A DNA stretch of 64,000 bases from Robertkochia solimangrovi (GTDB lineage: Bacteria > Bacteroidota > Bacteroidia > Flavobacteriales > Flavobacteriaceae). Under the pieces are notes generated by a model, which saw only the letters and a list, made by a program, of their open reading frames with translations, had not been told where the DNA came from and did no database searches. Both the position numbers and the translations under genes were made by a program. Of this stretch, positions 45,187-54,454 are shown one piece after another; position 1 is the stretch's first letter, and every line of letters starts with the position of its first letter. Where the stretch lies: NCBI RefSeq assembly GCF_007279655.1, contig NZ_QKWN01000004.1:62001-126000 (forward strand), given 5' to 3'.

Positions 45187-46710
45187 TCAGGCTACATCAG
45201 CAATAGCCTGAACGTATTCGGAAGGAGTTTTACCGGTACGCTTTTTAAACGCTTTATTAAAGGAAACACGGTTACTAAACCCAGATTTAAAAGCGATATC
45301 CAATACTTTAAAATCATCGGATTGATCCCTGAGAAGCTCCCTGGCCCTTCGAACCCTATAATCATTAAGCAATTCATAAAAGCTTCTATTAAACTCCTGA
45401 TTGATTACCTGAGACACGCTATATCGATCACTATTCAGCTTTTCAGCCAACTGATTCAACGTGATCTCTGAATCTAGATAGATACGTTCATTCTCGAGTA
45501 TATTAAGCAAGTCAGTCTTTAGATTTTGAGCAAGACTTTTTGTAAGCCCTGAATTTTTATATTTCACATTACTCTCCTCTTCTGATGAATCAGCCTGAAT
45601 GATCGCTGAATTTCGAATTACCATAAACAATTTAGGACGTAATAATAAGCTTAACCCAACGAAAAAGGTGAATAAAGAAAAACAGATCGCCACAAAGATT
45701 CTTGAAACATATGACGTGATATGATCAGAGAAATTGAGAAATATATAACTCAATGAAAATCCAAAGACCACAAAAAATACAAGCAGTGTGAGATACCATC
45801 TTCTTTCAACAAAAACAAGTTTATTGAGGTTATTGCGAAATAATCGAATAGATAAAATCTGATAAATGACCAACTGTAAAATAAAGATCAAAGGAGTACC
45901 ATTTAGTATAGCGGCCAGACCATGACTAGGGTCATCCTCAAAAAAGTTCCTTAAGATAAAGCCCAGCAATATAATCGCAAACAAGGAGAAGTGCTTGAAA
46001 TAGGTTGATCTGTAAAGAATCTTTTCATTAGTTTCCTGATCCATCTTATATTTCAAATACAGATAGAATAATGGCGCCCACATAAAAACTAATACCTGAA
46101 AAACAGGTTGTCCGAATACATAGTTGATATTATTTGCCCAGTTCAGGTCCCATTCTAGGATGAATTGTCCGATACATATAAGAAAAAGTGATAAAAAAAC
46201 AACGCCTCGATTTTTCTTTGAAAACTTTAGTAATAATACCAGGGCAATCATCAGCGCACTAAACGCAGAAACCATGAAAAGTACATTCAGCAGATCGAGT
46301 TGTAAAAGATAAAAAACATAGTCTTTCATCAGAACCCTAACCTTATTATCCATTGGTTCGGAAGACACAGCACTATTCTCGAACGATTGCATTTGAGCAA
46401 CATCCTGTTTTCCGATTTCAATAAGACATTCCTGAATATAAAAGTCGATTAATTTTATATCATGACACCCCTTCTTCTTGGCTAATTGAAAATAACTATA
46501 AGCTTTATGATAATTCTTATATTCAAGTTCACATTTTGCCAATGCATACGTATCGTCGGCTGTTAAATCTGCAATTGAAGTATCAGAGTAGATAGCATAT
46601 TTCTCCATATCACAACGTCCGCTCATGGATGATAAATCACTCTCTTGAGCAAAAACCGGTGATATGACCAGTAAAAACAAAAAGTATATCGGTATCAGTC
46701 TAGCTAACAA
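45187..46710 (-). CDS. membrane-embedded AraC-family transcriptional regulator
   Basis: The 507-aa protein has a signal-like N-terminus (MLARLIPIYFLFLLVISPVFAQ), a short periplasmic helical domain with a TPR-like pattern (about 23-110, YALAKCELEYKNYHKAYSYFQLAKKKG), about seven membrane helices (130-360), and a C-terminal AraC HTH domain (LNQLAEKLNSDRYSVSQVINQEFNRSFYELLNDYRVRRARELL, SGFSNRVSFNKAFKKRTGKTPSEY). It probably senses a signal at the envelope and acts directly on DNA. The start is TTG 46710: an in-frame stop lies just upstream and no ATG fits. It likely controls the downstream susCD pair. Confidence 0.88.
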   Translation of the reverse strand: MLARLIPIYFLFLLVISPVFAQESDLSSMSGRCDMEKYAIYSDTSIADLTADDTYALAKCELEYKNYHKAYSYFQLAKKKGCHDIKLIDFYIQECLIEIGKQDVAQMQSFENSAVSSEPMDNKVRVLMKDYVFYLLQLDLLNVLFMVSAFSALMIALVLLLKFSKKNRGVVFLSLFLICIGQFILEWDLNWANNINYVFGQPVFQVLVFMWAPLFYLYLKYKMDQETNEKILYRSTYFKHFSLFAIILLGFILRNFFEDDPSHGLAAILNGTPLIFILQLVIYQILSIRLFRNNLNKLVFVERRWYLTLLVFFVVFGFSLSYIFLNFSDHITSYVSRIFVAICFSLFTFFVGLSLLLRPKLFMVIRNSAIIQADSSEEESNVKYKNSGLTKSLAQNLKTDLLNILENERIYLDSEITLNQLAEKLNSDRYSVSQVINQEFNRSFYELLNDYRVRRARELLRDQSDDFKVLDIAFKSGFSNRVSFNKAFKKRTGKTPSEYVQAIADVA

Positions 46711-47042
46711 ATCTATATAAATTCATGACTAAGGCGAGGGTAAAGATATGATATTATTTGAGTTTTAAAAAATTATAACCGCTTCCCCCTTAGCACAAAC
46801 GCTTAGTTTTTAAGAAATCCCAAGAATACCCTAGTAAAATCATCAACTATTAGGGATTTTAATATCGCTTTAACACGATAACCACATAAAATAGTCTAAT
46901 ATATTGAAGTCTTATAGCAGGGTACCCGCTAACTATCAAACCAAAAAAATACGCTCTATTCAAATAGAAACATTACTTTTCTTTAAAACATAATGTTCCC
47001 ATAAAAAGAGAGCGTATTCAATAAATAGATTTACTAAGATTT
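46711..47042. other. 332-bp intergenic region downstream of galT
   Basis: No gene is seen. The part near galT holds a nested hairpin terminator (46943-47018). The part near the AraC-type gene must hold its promoter, which I could not place. Confidence 0.6.
46943..47018 (-). terminator. nested-hairpin terminator of galK-galT
   Basis: On the minus strand AATACGCTCT (47018-47009) pairs perfectly with AGAGCGTATT (46957-46948) and is followed by a run of T. The 51-nt loop contains a second stem, GAACATTA with TAATGTTTC. It begins 24 bp past the galT stop. Confidence 0.75.
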
Positions 47043-48089
47043 TTATTCGCTTACCTTAGTATAATGAATGTCATCAAGTGATTTAAGGGTATCAGCAGCC
47101 GATTCCGCCGTAATATCTCTTTGTGGATTCGCAAACATCTCGTAGCCCACCATAAATTTCTTTACTTCAGCAGAGCGCAACAATGGTGGATAGAATGACA
47201 TATGGAAATGCCAGGCATCATGGTTCTCACCATCAGTCGGTGCCTGATGGATTCCTGAAGAATATGGGAAAGATGTCTCAAAAAGGTTATCGTAACGAAT
47301 GGTAAGTTTTTTCAGGATCTGTGCAAAGGCAACTTGTTCCTCCTCATTCAACTGCCCAATATGCTGATAATGCTTTTTTGGAACGATCATCGTCTCATAA
47401 GGCCATACTGCCCAATAAGGAATAAGCGCTACAAAATGTTCATTTTCCACAATGATACGTTCATTTAGCTCCAGTTCCTGCTTGAGATAATCTCCCAGCA
47501 AACTACTACCGTTAGCTTCCCAGTACTCCTTTTGCTTCACCTGTTTCTTCATCACTTCCTGCGGGATACTTTTTTGTGACCAGATCTGACCATGCGGATG
47601 CGGATTACTACATCCCATTATAGCTCCCTTATTCTCAAAGATCTGAACATGATTGATTCCAGGTATTGCTCCCAGCTCCTCATACTCTTTCTTCCAAAGT
47701 CTTATCACTGTTGTGATCGCTTCCTCTGTCATCAAAGGAAGTGTAAGCGAATGATCGGGTGAAAAACAGACCACTTTACACAAACCGGTCTCGGTCTCCG
47801 CTTTTAAGAGACCATCATTGATCGTTTCTTCATCAACATCACTTAGCAATGCAGAAAAGTCATTGACGAAACTATACGTTTCCGTGTATACCGGGTTCTT
47901 CTCCCCTCCTGCCCTCGTGTTACCAGGACATAAGTAACATTCAGGATCATGCGTCACCTTTTCAGGCTCTGCTTTTTTATCCTTTTTACCTTGCCATGGG
48001 CGTTTCGTACGATGTGGAGATACCAGTATCCATTCTCCCGTTAATATGTTATACCTTCTGTGAGGTTTTGAATTAAATGTATTTTCCAT
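47043..48089 (-). CDS. galT: UDP-glucose--hexose-1-phosphate uridylyltransferase
   Basis: The 348-aa enzyme exchanges UMP between UDP-glucose and galactose-1-phosphate, the second Leloir step. Visible motifs are RRYNILTGEWILVSPHRTKRPWQG, the zinc-binding CYLCPGN, the nucleophilic His in SNPHPHGQIW and the C-terminal HQAPTDGENHDAWHFHMSFYPPLLRS. Length is normal. It starts 1 bp after the galK stop, so the two form an operon. galE and galM are not in the window. Confidence 0.97.
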   Translation of the reverse strand: MENTFNSKPHRRYNILTGEWILVSPHRTKRPWQGKKDKKAEPEKVTHDPECYLCPGNTRAGGEKNPVYTETYSFVNDFSALLSDVDEETINDGLLKAETETGLCKVVCFSPDHSLTLPLMTEEAITTVIRLWKKEYEELGAIPGINHVQIFENKGAIMGCSNPHPHGQIWSQKSIPQEVMKKQVKQKEYWEANGSSLLGDYLKQELELNERIIVENEHFVALIPYWAVWPYETMIVPKKHYQHIGQLNEEEQVAFAQILKKLTIRYDNLFETSFPYSSGIHQAPTDGENHDAWHFHMSFYPPLLRSAEVKKFMVGYEMFANPQRDITAESAADTLKSLDDIHYTKVSE

Positions 48090-48090
48090 T

Positions 48091-49215
48091 TTAAACTCTT
48101 TTTACTCCGTCACTCACCTTAACTCTGATAGGAGTTAATTCGATGCCGAATTCTGTTTTATAGGCTTCCGAAACTTCCCCTATATACGTATCTATATAAT
48201 CTTTATGGATAAGGTTGATCGTACAACCACCGAAACCTCCACCCATCATTCTGGATCCAAGAACTTCTTCATGACTTTTAGAGAAATCAACCAGGAAATC
48301 GAGTTCTGCACAACTCACTTCATACATATCCTTCAATCCTTTATGAGACTCATACAGGTATTGACCGAATAATTGAAATAATTCATCATGTAATGCATTG
48401 GCAGCCATAATCACCCTACCATTTTCCATAGCAGCATAACGTGCTCTCTGATAAGATTTACCCGGAAATTTGTCTTTTAATGCATCAATGACCTCAACCG
48501 GGGTTGTGGCAAGGTGATCATACTGTGGATGCACCGCTTTGATAATCTCCATAGCGGTTTCACATTCCTGCCTTCTCACATTATACTGACTCGAAGCCAG
48601 GTTATGAGATTTATTGGTGTTTAATAATACCAATTCATAGGGTTCAAGGTCTGCTGTGATATACTCATATTCCAAAGTATCACTGTTTAGTTTAATCAGC
48701 TTATTCTTCTTCCCTTTTACTACCGCAAATTGATCCATGATACCACATTTAGTCCCAACGTAATGATGCTCTGCATCACGACTTAGGGTTATGATCTCAA
48801 GATCCGAAAGTTTTAATTTGAACAATTCATTGAGTCCTTTAGCAACCCCACTTTCCAGTGCAGCTGAAGAACTGATCCCTGACCCAATCGGTAAATGGCT
48901 TTCGATCGAACATTTAAAACCGCCAAGTTTACCCGGACGTAGTTGTTGAATGAAATGAACAACTCCAAGTATATAATTTTCCCATTCCACATCTGAAGGC
49001 TTTACATCCGTTAATGAAAATGTAAATTTCTTGTCTACGTTCTTTGAATATACCTCGCATAGATCAGAATCAGTCTTACTGAATTCAAGATTGATCTTCT
49101 TGTCTATTGCGGCCGGCAATACAAATCCTCCATTGTAATCGATGTGTTCCCCAATCAGGTTGATTCTTCCGGGAGCAGCGATTGTAACCACTTCCGTTGT
49201 TGATAATGTAGCCAT
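48091..49215 (-). CDS. galK: galactokinase
   Basis: The 374-aa GHMP kinase phosphorylates galactose to galactose-1-phosphate. It has the galactose-binding signature GRINLIGEHIDYNGGFVLPAAI, the ATP-binding loop LPIGSGISSSAALE and the C-terminal GSRMMGGGFGGCTINLI. It is the first gene of galK-galT and is divergent from a pseudo-Nudix regulator. Its -7 box overlaps a large palindrome, so repression by that regulator is the simplest model. It would use the galactose released by the galactan locus at the right end of the window. Confidence 0.97.
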   Translation of the reverse strand: MATLSTTEVVTIAAPGRINLIGEHIDYNGGFVLPAAIDKKINLEFSKTDSDLCEVYSKNVDKKFTFSLTDVKPSDVEWENYILGVVHFIQQLRPGKLGGFKCSIESHLPIGSGISSSAALESGVAKGLNELFKLKLSDLEIITLSRDAEHHYVGTKCGIMDQFAVVKGKKNKLIKLNSDTLEYEYITADLEPYELVLLNTNKSHNLASSQYNVRRQECETAMEIIKAVHPQYDHLATTPVEVIDALKDKFPGKSYQRARYAAMENGRVIMAANALHDELFQLFGQYLYESHKGLKDMYEVSCAELDFLVDFSKSHEEVLGSRMMGGGFGGCTINLIHKDYIDTYIGEVSEAYKTEFGIELTPIRVKVSDGVKRV

Positions 49216-49269
49216 TACGATTGTACCTCTTTTAGTTAAAATTTCAGTTAAGTATGTGTTTTATGGGTA

Positions 49270-49307
49270 CAAAAATAATAAACGTATTAATTACGTTTAT
49301 TATTTTT
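49270..49307. promoter_or_regulatory. palindromic operator between galK and the NrtR-type regulator, with galK -7 box
   Basis: The 16-bp arms AAAAATAATAAACGTA (49271-49286) and TACGTTTATTATTTTT (49292-49307) are perfectly complementary around TTAAT. The galK -7 box TATTTTTG (49277-49270, minus strand) lies inside one arm. Binding here would block galK and could autoregulate the regulator gene on the other side. Confidence 0.8.
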
Positions 49308-49353
49308 TTGTAAATTTTACCTCAATTTAACAAAGCGCGATAAATTTACAGTC

Positions 49354-50055
49354 ATGAAATCAGGTTACACAGATCAGTACAACACCAGAAATAAAATGTA
49401 CGTGGCCACAGACTGTATCGTCTTTGGCTTTGATGAAGATGGACTCAAGCTCCTGTTATTTAAGCGTAAAGTAAAACCTGACGAAGGTAAATGGTCGTTG
49501 ATAGGTAGCTTTGTTGAACTCGAAGAAGACGTCGACGATGCGGCAAGAAGGGTTCTTAAGGAGATCACAGGACTGGAGGATGTTTTTTTCGAACAATCCT
49601 ACACCTACGGTAAGGCTGAACGTGACCCAGGATATCGCTGTATCTCAATCGCGCAGTTTGCATTGATCCGTATCAATGATCACGACCGAGAACTCGTAAA
49701 GAACTATGGTGCTTCCTGGCATAATATAGAATCGGTTCCACAACTCGTTCTAGATCATGACCGAATGGTACGCGATGCCTTTCAAAAATTAAGAGACCGT
49801 GCCCGAAGACGTCCGATCGGATTTGAGCTGCTACCTGAAAAATTCACCATTCCACAACTGCAACAACTTTACGAAGCAATTTATCAGCGTAAACTCGATT
49901 CCAGAAATTTCAGAAAGAAAGTGATCTCCTTAAAGGTCCTTGAAAAACTGGAAGAAAAAGACAAAACCTCTTCCAAACGAGGTGCCTACCTCTACAAATT
50001 CGATCATGACAACTATCTGAAACTACAGGAATCAGGTATTAACTTCGAGATCTGA
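49354..50055 (+). CDS. NrtR-family transcriptional regulator (pseudo-Nudix plus winged helix)
   Basis: The 233-aa protein combines a Nudix fold (about 12-150) with a C-terminal winged-helix domain (KFTIPQLQQLYEAIYQRKLDSRNFRKKVISLKVLE). The Nudix box reads G-x5-E-x7-R-R-VLKEITGL, so the catalytic RE and EE residues are replaced (RR, KE) and one residue is inserted. It is therefore probably a ligand-binding, non-hydrolysing domain, as in NrtR and AraR regulators. In Bacteroidota such proteins control sugar genes. Position next to galK and the intergenic palindrome suggest a galactose-pathway repressor. The effector is not known from sequence. Confidence 0.88.
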   Translation: MKSGYTDQYNTRNKMYVATDCIVFGFDEDGLKLLLFKRKVKPDEGKWSLIGSFVELEEDVDDAARRVLKEITGLEDVFFEQSYTYGKAERDPGYRCISIAQFALIRINDHDRELVKNYGASWHNIESVPQLVLDHDRMVRDAFQKLRDRARRRPIGFELLPEKFTIPQLQQLYEAIYQRKLDSRNFRKKVISLKVLEKLEEKDKTSSKRGAYLYKFDHDNYLKLQESGINFEI

Positions 50056-50135
50056 GTTAAAAACGGAATAAATAGATACGCGTCGCATTTTGTATATTGC
50101 ACCGTTTGGATGTACCCGAAAAAACTGTCAGAAGC

Positions 50136-53100
50136 ATGGATCGACTTTCAAAAATAAGTTGCGTATTATACCTCCTACTCGGGTTAACATCACTTATTTG
50201 CCGGAGTCAATCGGATGTGCAATTCAGACACTTGAATCAGACAGACGGACTCTCCTATGGAAGAGTTACCAGTATTGTGAGAGAGCTGGATGGTTTTCTT
50301 TGGATCGGAACCAAAAACGGATTAAACCGATATGATGGTACAGAAATCCGTATTTATAACAAGACCAACAGTGCAATACAATCAAACGATATTTCCGATC
50401 TCCTTATTGACTCCAGACAACGCCTCTGGGTCACCACATTAGGAGGTGGACTTCATCGGTATGATGAAACACTCGATGATTTTATCAGCTATAAGCATAA
50501 CTTTAAAACTGCAGATGCCTTACCTTCTAACCAGATTAATACCCTTATCGAAGACCATGATGGTCTATTATGGCTTGGAACAGAGAATGGTCTAAGTCGA
50601 TTTAATCCTGAAAAAGAAGAATTCCGCAATTTCTTCTATATGAAAGGCTCACAGAACACACTTTCCCATAACAGCATCATGGCGCTGACCACTGATGAGA
50701 GCGGTCAAATATGGATCGGAACCTTCGGTGGCGGATTGAACAGATTCGACCCGGATACCGAGATTTTTGAAAAGATCATTCCTGAGTCAGAGGTCTTTAT
50801 CGACTTTATACATTGCCTGACCTTCCTCAATTCGAATGAACTATTGGTAGGTTGTCGTGGCAGTGGATTAGTAGCTTATAATTTGAAAGAACAAAAATTC
50901 CATCAACTAAAAACCGATAATGACAATCTGTTTATGGAGGGTGATATTATCAGAGCAATTCAAAAGGATGCAACCAACCGGATCTGGATCGGTTCAGATG
51001 GTGCTGGATTATTCCGATTATCCCCAGGACCAGATGACATCTATGAGGTAGAAAACTTCCAGCACAGCCCTCAACAATCCTCATCTATCTCAGGAAATGG
51101 AATCTATGATATTTATGTCGATGAAGATGGGACTATATGGATCGGCACCGCCTGGAGCGGAATTAATTTTTTGAACAGCAACCTTAAATATGATTTTTAC
51201 TATAGTGATTTTAAAGGTGACAATCCATCTCCAGTCTTAAGTATCTACAAAGAACAAGGGCGATTGTTTTTGGGACTTGATGGTGAAGGACTCAGTGTTT
51301 ATGATTCCTTAAATAAAAATATCCGCAGATTCAACAGTGAGCTTACACAAGGTTTCAAGGGAGATTTTATACAATGTATCACCAAGACATCAAAGGGTAC
51401 ATATTTATTAGGAACCTACACAAATGGCTTTTTGGAATGCAATTTCGAAACCAATAAATTCATATCAATACAACACGAACCGGGCAACCCTCAATCACTT
51501 AGCTACAATGATGTACGCAGTATCATCGAAGACCGCTCAGGTAATCTTTGGTTAGGTACCTGGGGAGGTGGGCTGAACTTTAAAAATGGTCAAACCGGAG
51601 ACTTTAGCAACTACCGGGCAAATCCTGCAAATCCCAATGCTATTTCCAGTGATAATGTAATCGGCATCTTAAAAGATTCAACCGGTCTATGGGTCGCCAC
51701 TTTTGGCGGTGGCTTAAACCGCTTCGATTTTAAAGACCAGAATTTTAGCGCTTTTAGAAATATAGAAGGAGATTCTCTAAGTATAGCGAGTAACAATATA
51801 TTAAGCATCTACAAAGATAAAAAGGGAAAGATCTGGATAGGTACTTCCGGAGAAGGCATTAATCGATTCGATCCTGTCAAAAAAAGTTTTGAAAGATTTT
51901 CCGGGGAAACGGCACTGCGTTATGCAACGGTAACCGCAATTACACAAGATAACGCTGGCAAGATTTGGTTCAGCACCAAAAAAGGGATATTCAGTTATGA
52001 CCATGAACATAACACTTTTAATAATTACCCTTATTTACAGGATGAGTATCATATAAATTCAGTCTTTAAAGATCCTTCCGGAAATCTTTATTTTGGTGGA
52101 AGTAAAGGTGCGATTGGTTTTGATCCCGCAAAACTCAAATATCACGAAACCCAAAAACCGGTATTGCTCACCGATTTTAAATTATTTAACCGTTCGGTAC
52201 CCATTGCTAAGGATGGAATATTAACCACTTCTGTTTCTAATACTAAAGAGATCGTTTTGGAACACGATATGAACGTGATAAGTTTCGATTTCACTGCCTT
52301 GTCATTTCCGGTATCCTCAAACATGGAATACGCTATTAAACTGGAGAATTTTGACCCAAACTGGAGAAATATCGGCAATAACAGAACTGCTACTTATACC
52401 AACCTTTCTCCTGGCACCTATACCTTCAAGGTCAAAAGTCGTGAGAAAGGCAGCTTATGGAGTGAGGGATATACTCAAGTGGACCTTAAAGTAAAATATC
52501 CGGTGTGGCTCCGCTGGTGGGCAGTGCTCAGTTATGTACTACTGGCAGTGCTGCTACTTTATCTCTTTCGAAAATACACGATCGCCTGGGAACGTATGAA
52601 ATCAAATCTTCTACTGGAAAAAATGACCCATGAAAAAGACAATGAATTATCCCTTCAGAAACAACAGTTCTTCACAAACGTTTCTCATGAAATCAGAACA
52701 CCGGTTACCCTCATTCTAAATTCGGTAAACAGGATTCTGGAAAGCAGCAAAGGAAAATTAAAAAATACTGATCCTTCTACGCTCATCCTGAAAAAGAACA
52801 GTGAACACCTGCTACAGTTGGTAAATGAACTCCTGGACTTCAGAAAACTTGAAAATCTGAGTTCACCCATAAAAGTATCCAGAAACGATCTGATTGAACT
52901 TTGTAAGGAAATATACTGGTCATTCAATGAGCTTGCTGATAAAAAAGAAATTGAATTCTATTTTGAACAAGACACAGATACCCTTTTCCTCTTTTATGAT
53001 ACTAAACAACTTGAACGGGTTATCTACAATCTACTCTCCAATGCCCTGAAGTTCACCAGAGCCGGAGGAAAGGTAACGGTGAAAGTGAAAGAAGATTCAG

Positions 53101-54194
53101 AGCACGCCTATATTATTGTAGAAGATACCGGAATGGGTATGAATAAGGAACAACTGGACCGGATATTCGACAGATTTTATCAAACTGAGAATGCTGATAA
53201 GATCAAAGAAACCGGATCTGGTCTGGGGCTAAGTATCAGCAAAGAGATCCTGAAATGGCACCAGGCAGGAATTCAGGTAACCAGCGAGCCTGGATGTGGC
53301 AGTATATTTACGGTAACATTGAGAAAAGGTAAGGACCATTTTAATCAGGAACTAATGTACCTGGAAAGCACCGGGGAGAAACCCTATAATCTGGTTGATA
53401 TAACAGGATTCGACCTTCAGGATCCGGATCTTTCAGATTTAAAGGATCAGACCATTCTCCTGGTGGAGGATAATCAGTCAATCCGATTCTATCTAAAACA
53501 ATTATTGGAACCCCATTGTCACATTCTCGAAGCTGAGAACGGTAAAGAAGGATTGGAAAAAACGCTGACCTTTATGCCGGACCTGGTAATTAGTGATATC
53601 ATGATGCCATTAATGGACGGTCTTGCTTATACAAAAGCACTTAAATCGGATATGAGAATCAGTCATATTCCGGTAATTCTGCTAACGGCCCGATCCTCCG
53701 TAAACCATCAGGCCGAAGCTTTCGAAACCGGTGCCGATGCATTTATCACAAAACCTTTCAATGAGATAATTCTGCAAGCAAGAATAAAGAACATCATTCA
53801 CAACCGTAAAGAAATTCGAAAGAAATTTGCCGCTGCTTCGGGCATTATCGACTCCCTTACAATAAATAACAGCGACCAGCAATTTCTGGAGAACCTAACG
53901 AAGATCATTACAAATCATCTGGATACAGAGGAGCTTTCAGCTACATTTATCGCAAATGAAATGGGAATGAGTCATTCAGTGATCTATAAAAAGATCAAAT
54001 CATTAACCGGTATGACCCTTGTAGAATATCTTCGGGATTTCAAGCTGAAGGCTGCCCGAGAACTTATTGAAGTTAAAGGGATGAACGTTTCTGAAGCCTG
54101 TTTCAGAACCGGTTATACAGACCGAAAATACTTCAGTAAACAATTCAAGAAAAAGTTCGGTAAAAATCCTTCAGAATACATGCAACAGCATTAA
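50136..54194 (+). CDS. hybrid two-component system sensor/regulator (HTCS) of the galactan locus
   Basis: The 1352-aa protein starts at ATG 50136, which begins a signal peptide; the frame extends to a TTG at 50097. The periplasmic sensor is a two-bladed beta-propeller array of Reg_prop repeats (IWIGTxxGGLNRFD, many copies, about 30-690) plus a Y_Y_Y domain. A membrane helix lies near 790, and the kinase has the phospho-His at 851 (VSHEIRTP). The ATPase domain (GSGLGLSI) follows, then a receiver with Asp1154 (VISDIMMPLMDG) and a C-terminal AraC HTH. It senses oligosaccharide in the periplasm and activates the Sus genes that follow. It ends 260 bp before susC. Confidence 0.97.
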   Translation: MDRLSKISCVLYLLLGLTSLICRSQSDVQFRHLNQTDGLSYGRVTSIVRELDGFLWIGTKNGLNRYDGTEIRIYNKTNSAIQSNDISDLLIDSRQRLWVTTLGGGLHRYDETLDDFISYKHNFKTADALPSNQINTLIEDHDGLLWLGTENGLSRFNPEKEEFRNFFYMKGSQNTLSHNSIMALTTDESGQIWIGTFGGGLNRFDPDTEIFEKIIPESEVFIDFIHCLTFLNSNELLVGCRGSGLVAYNLKEQKFHQLKTDNDNLFMEGDIIRAIQKDATNRIWIGSDGAGLFRLSPGPDDIYEVENFQHSPQQSSSISGNGIYDIYVDEDGTIWIGTAWSGINFLNSNLKYDFYYSDFKGDNPSPVLSIYKEQGRLFLGLDGEGLSVYDSLNKNIRRFNSELTQGFKGDFIQCITKTSKGTYLLGTYTNGFLECNFETNKFISIQHEPGNPQSLSYNDVRSIIEDRSGNLWLGTWGGGLNFKNGQTGDFSNYRANPANPNAISSDNVIGILKDSTGLWVATFGGGLNRFDFKDQNFSAFRNIEGDSLSIASNNILSIYKDKKGKIWIGTSGEGINRFDPVKKSFERFSGETALRYATVTAITQDNAGKIWFSTKKGIFSYDHEHNTFNNYPYLQDEYHINSVFKDPSGNLYFGGSKGAIGFDPAKLKYHETQKPVLLTDFKLFNRSVPIAKDGILTTSVSNTKEIVLEHDMNVISFDFTALSFPVSSNMEYAIKLENFDPNWRNIGNNRTATYTNLSPGTYTFKVKSREKGSLWSEGYTQVDLKVKYPVWLRWWAVLSYVLLAVLLLYLFRKYTIAWERMKSNLLLEKMTHEKDNELSLQKQQFFTNVSHEIRTPVTLILNSVNRILESSKGKLKNTDPSTLILKKNSEHLLQLVNELLDFRKLENLSSPIKVSRNDLIELCKEIYWSFNELADKKEIEFYFEQDTDTLFLFYDTKQLERVIYNLLSNALKFTRAGGKVTVKVKEDSEHAYIIVEDTGMGMNKEQLDRIFDRFYQTENADKIKETGSGLGLSISKEILKWHQAGIQVTSEPGCGSIFTVTLRKGKDHFNQELMYLESTGEKPYNLVDITGFDLQDPDLSDLKDQTILLVEDNQSIRFYLKQLLEPHCHILEAENGKEGLEKTLTFMPDLVISDIMMPLMDGLAYTKALKSDMRISHIPVILLTARSSVNHQAEAFETGADAFITKPFNEIILQARIKNIIHNRKEIRKKFAAASGIIDSLTINNSDQQFLENLTKIITNHLDTEELSATFIANEMGMSHSVIYKKIKSLTGMTLVEYLRDFKLKAARELIEVKGMNVSEACFRTGYTDRKYFSKQFKKKFGKNPSEYMQQH

Positions 54195-54293
54195 TAACGC
54201 TTAAACTTTTTTAAAGGTCACGCGCCCATTTTAACGAAATCAATTCTCCATACGACCCATTTTTAAAGGGCTTGCGAAAGATCTACGAAAAAA

Positions 54294-54322
54294 CACCCCC
54301 TATTTAACGAATTTCTCACCCC
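54294..54322 (+). promoter_or_regulatory. candidate HTCS binding site upstream of susC
   Basis: CACCCC is directly repeated at 54294-54299 and 54317-54322 (23-bp period). Each copy is followed by a TTAACGAA/TTACGCAA-like element. The site is about 130 bp before the susC start. Promoter elements here are not clear. Confidence 0.35.
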
Positions 54323-54454
54323 TGAATTATTACGCAAACGTTTTAATTGCACTCGTTATGAATATTCCTCAATTATCGGAGTAATTTTTTAATAAATCGA
54401 CAATTTAGAATAGCATAACATACAATAAACACAATAATTCAAACTAGCTATTAC

